From Candidatus Paracaedibacter acanthamoebae (GTDB taxonomy: Bacteria; Pseudomonadota; Alphaproteobacteria; Paracaedibacterales; Paracaedibacteraceae): DNA of 64,000 bases. Shown here in pieces: positions 63,350-64,000 of this stretch. A model generated the notes under the pieces. The model saw nothing but the letters and a program-made list of their open reading frames with translations, ran no database searches and was not told the origin of the DNA. Where the stretch lies: assembly GCF_000742835.1 (NCBI RefSeq), contig NZ_CP008941.1:1383001-1447000 (forward strand). The letters run 5' to 3'. A program made the position numbers and the translations under genes. Position 1 is the first letter of the stretch; every line of letters starts with the position of its first letter.

Positions 63350-64000
63350 TTATAGAGCGGCTCTCCTTTTCAAAGCTGATGAAAAAGAGATGACATTCTT
63401 TTCAGAGGATTCAGTTTCCCTAGGATTGTTTTTCCCATGTGTGTTGAATACATCCACTGCTTGGCGATCAGCACTTTGTAAGTAACGCCTTACTAAGGAA
63501 TCAGATTTTTGATAACGCCACAATTGATGCTGAAGTTGAATTTTAATGTGCTCTAAAGAATAACAAAATTGATCAGCTTCCGACGGCCAAAGCGACAAGG
63601 TTAATATCTGGCATTTTCCTTGCCGCGTCAGACAAGGTTGCACTGAAGAAAATAAGCTTTTTAATAGATCAAAATGAAAGGTTTCTTCATTTGATAAGAT
63701 AAAACACATCTCGTTTTTATGAAGACTCTGTGCACAAAAGAAGAGAAGCATTAAGCTTTGGATCATCAATTCAATGAGAGCAGCATCATAGAGAGGCTGG
63801 CATTGATCCTCTAACCGATCATCTTCTTGCAGGGTGAAATTAGTTACCTGCAAAGCCTCCTCTAAGAAGTGCATTGATACGGTTAAAGAAAAGCCCGTTT
63901 GCCTTTGATGCAGCCTTAACGTTGCATCTGATAACCTTCCCTCCCCTTTAATATCATAAGAAAATAACAACTGTTGTTGCTGCCAGGTGGAAACATGCGT
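63350..64000 (-). CDS. P227-family protein, cassette 3 (5' end outside window)
   Basis: 216 residues visible; the frame is open to the window edge, where THVSTWQQQQLLFSYDI aligns with NYVTSWKTEELAFSYEL of copy 1, so only a few N-terminal residues are missing. Conserved blocks are kept (QPLYDAALIELMIQSL, FCAQSLHKNE, IQLQHQLWRYQKSDSLVRRY). It is the most diverged of the three copies. Function unknown. Confidence 0.75.
   Translation of the reverse strand, partial: THVSTWQQQQLLFSYDIKGEGRLSDATLRLHQRQTGFSLTVSMHFLEEALQVTNFTLQEDDRLEDQCQPLYDAALIELMIQSLMLLFFCAQSLHKNEMCFILSNEETFHFDLLKSLFSSVQPCLTRQGKCQILTLSLWPSEADQFCYSLEHIKIQLQHQLWRYQKSDSLVRRYLQSADRQAVDVFNTHGKNNPRETESSEKNVISFSSALKRRAAL

Overview
The window looks like a chromosomal segment of an AT-rich, host-associated alphaproteobacterium. 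CtrA with a TTAA-N7-TTAA box, FlbD next to FlhA, HrcA/CIRCE control of groESL and long-form HPF behind RpoN all fit Alphaproteobacteria. The many small Sec-exported proteins of unknown function, recent decay and palindromic repeats suggest a Holosporales/Paracaedibacter-like intracellular bacterium; the lineage is inference.

Layout. 1-9.1 kb: end of rpoN, hpf, an AGCS amino-acid transporter, ctaA, secreted unknowns and a Nudix hydrolase. 9.1-15.7 kb: decayed sequence, pheS (apparent frameshift), pheT and two lipoproteins. 15.8-24.4 kb: an accessory region with a three-gene cassette (unknown protein 'P227', XRE regulator, receiver-like protein), two LysR genes each facing a tiny conserved peptide gene, REP-like palindrome arrays, a 550-bp duplication carrying a GIY-YIG gene, and an orphan SagB-type oxidoreductase. 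25.1-32.6 kb: lepA and four related secreted proteins with SILK-like and RVxF-like motifs. 32.8-43.3 kb: trxB, tRNA-Thr, an exported Fe-SOD, groESL with a 131-bp tandem repeat between its genes, gltX, an epimerase and a patatin. 43.5-46.5 kb: a third LysR-peptide pair and a second P227-XRE cassette. 46.6-49 kb: prmA, sixA, a nonsense pseudogene and a hydrolase. 49.1-56.2 kb: flagellar operon fliF-fliG-fliH-fliN-flbD-flhA. 57.4-62.1 kb: accA, xerD, fliJ-like, fliI and ctrA. 62.2-64 kb: a third P227-XRE cassette with a different third gene.

The strongest candidate for an undescribed system is the pairing of LysR regulators with 22-23-residue peptides. All three pairs are tail to tail. The three peptides align without gaps and share a Glu-Asn-x-x-[KH]-Ala core. 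Each peptide gene has a TTGACT promoter, a roughly 60-nt leader and an AATCAA...TTGATT palindrome just before a strong ribosome-binding site. In two loci a P227-XRE cassette lies divergently beside the peptide gene, so the set may form one regulatory or signalling island. The second candidate is the secreted SILK/RVxF family, which could target host protein phosphatase 1.

Several genes appear broken by single-base changes, mostly near homopolymers (pheS, the secreted gene at 30.8 kb, the secreted gene at 62.9 kb). Because pheS is essential, sequencing error must be excluded before these are called pseudogenes.
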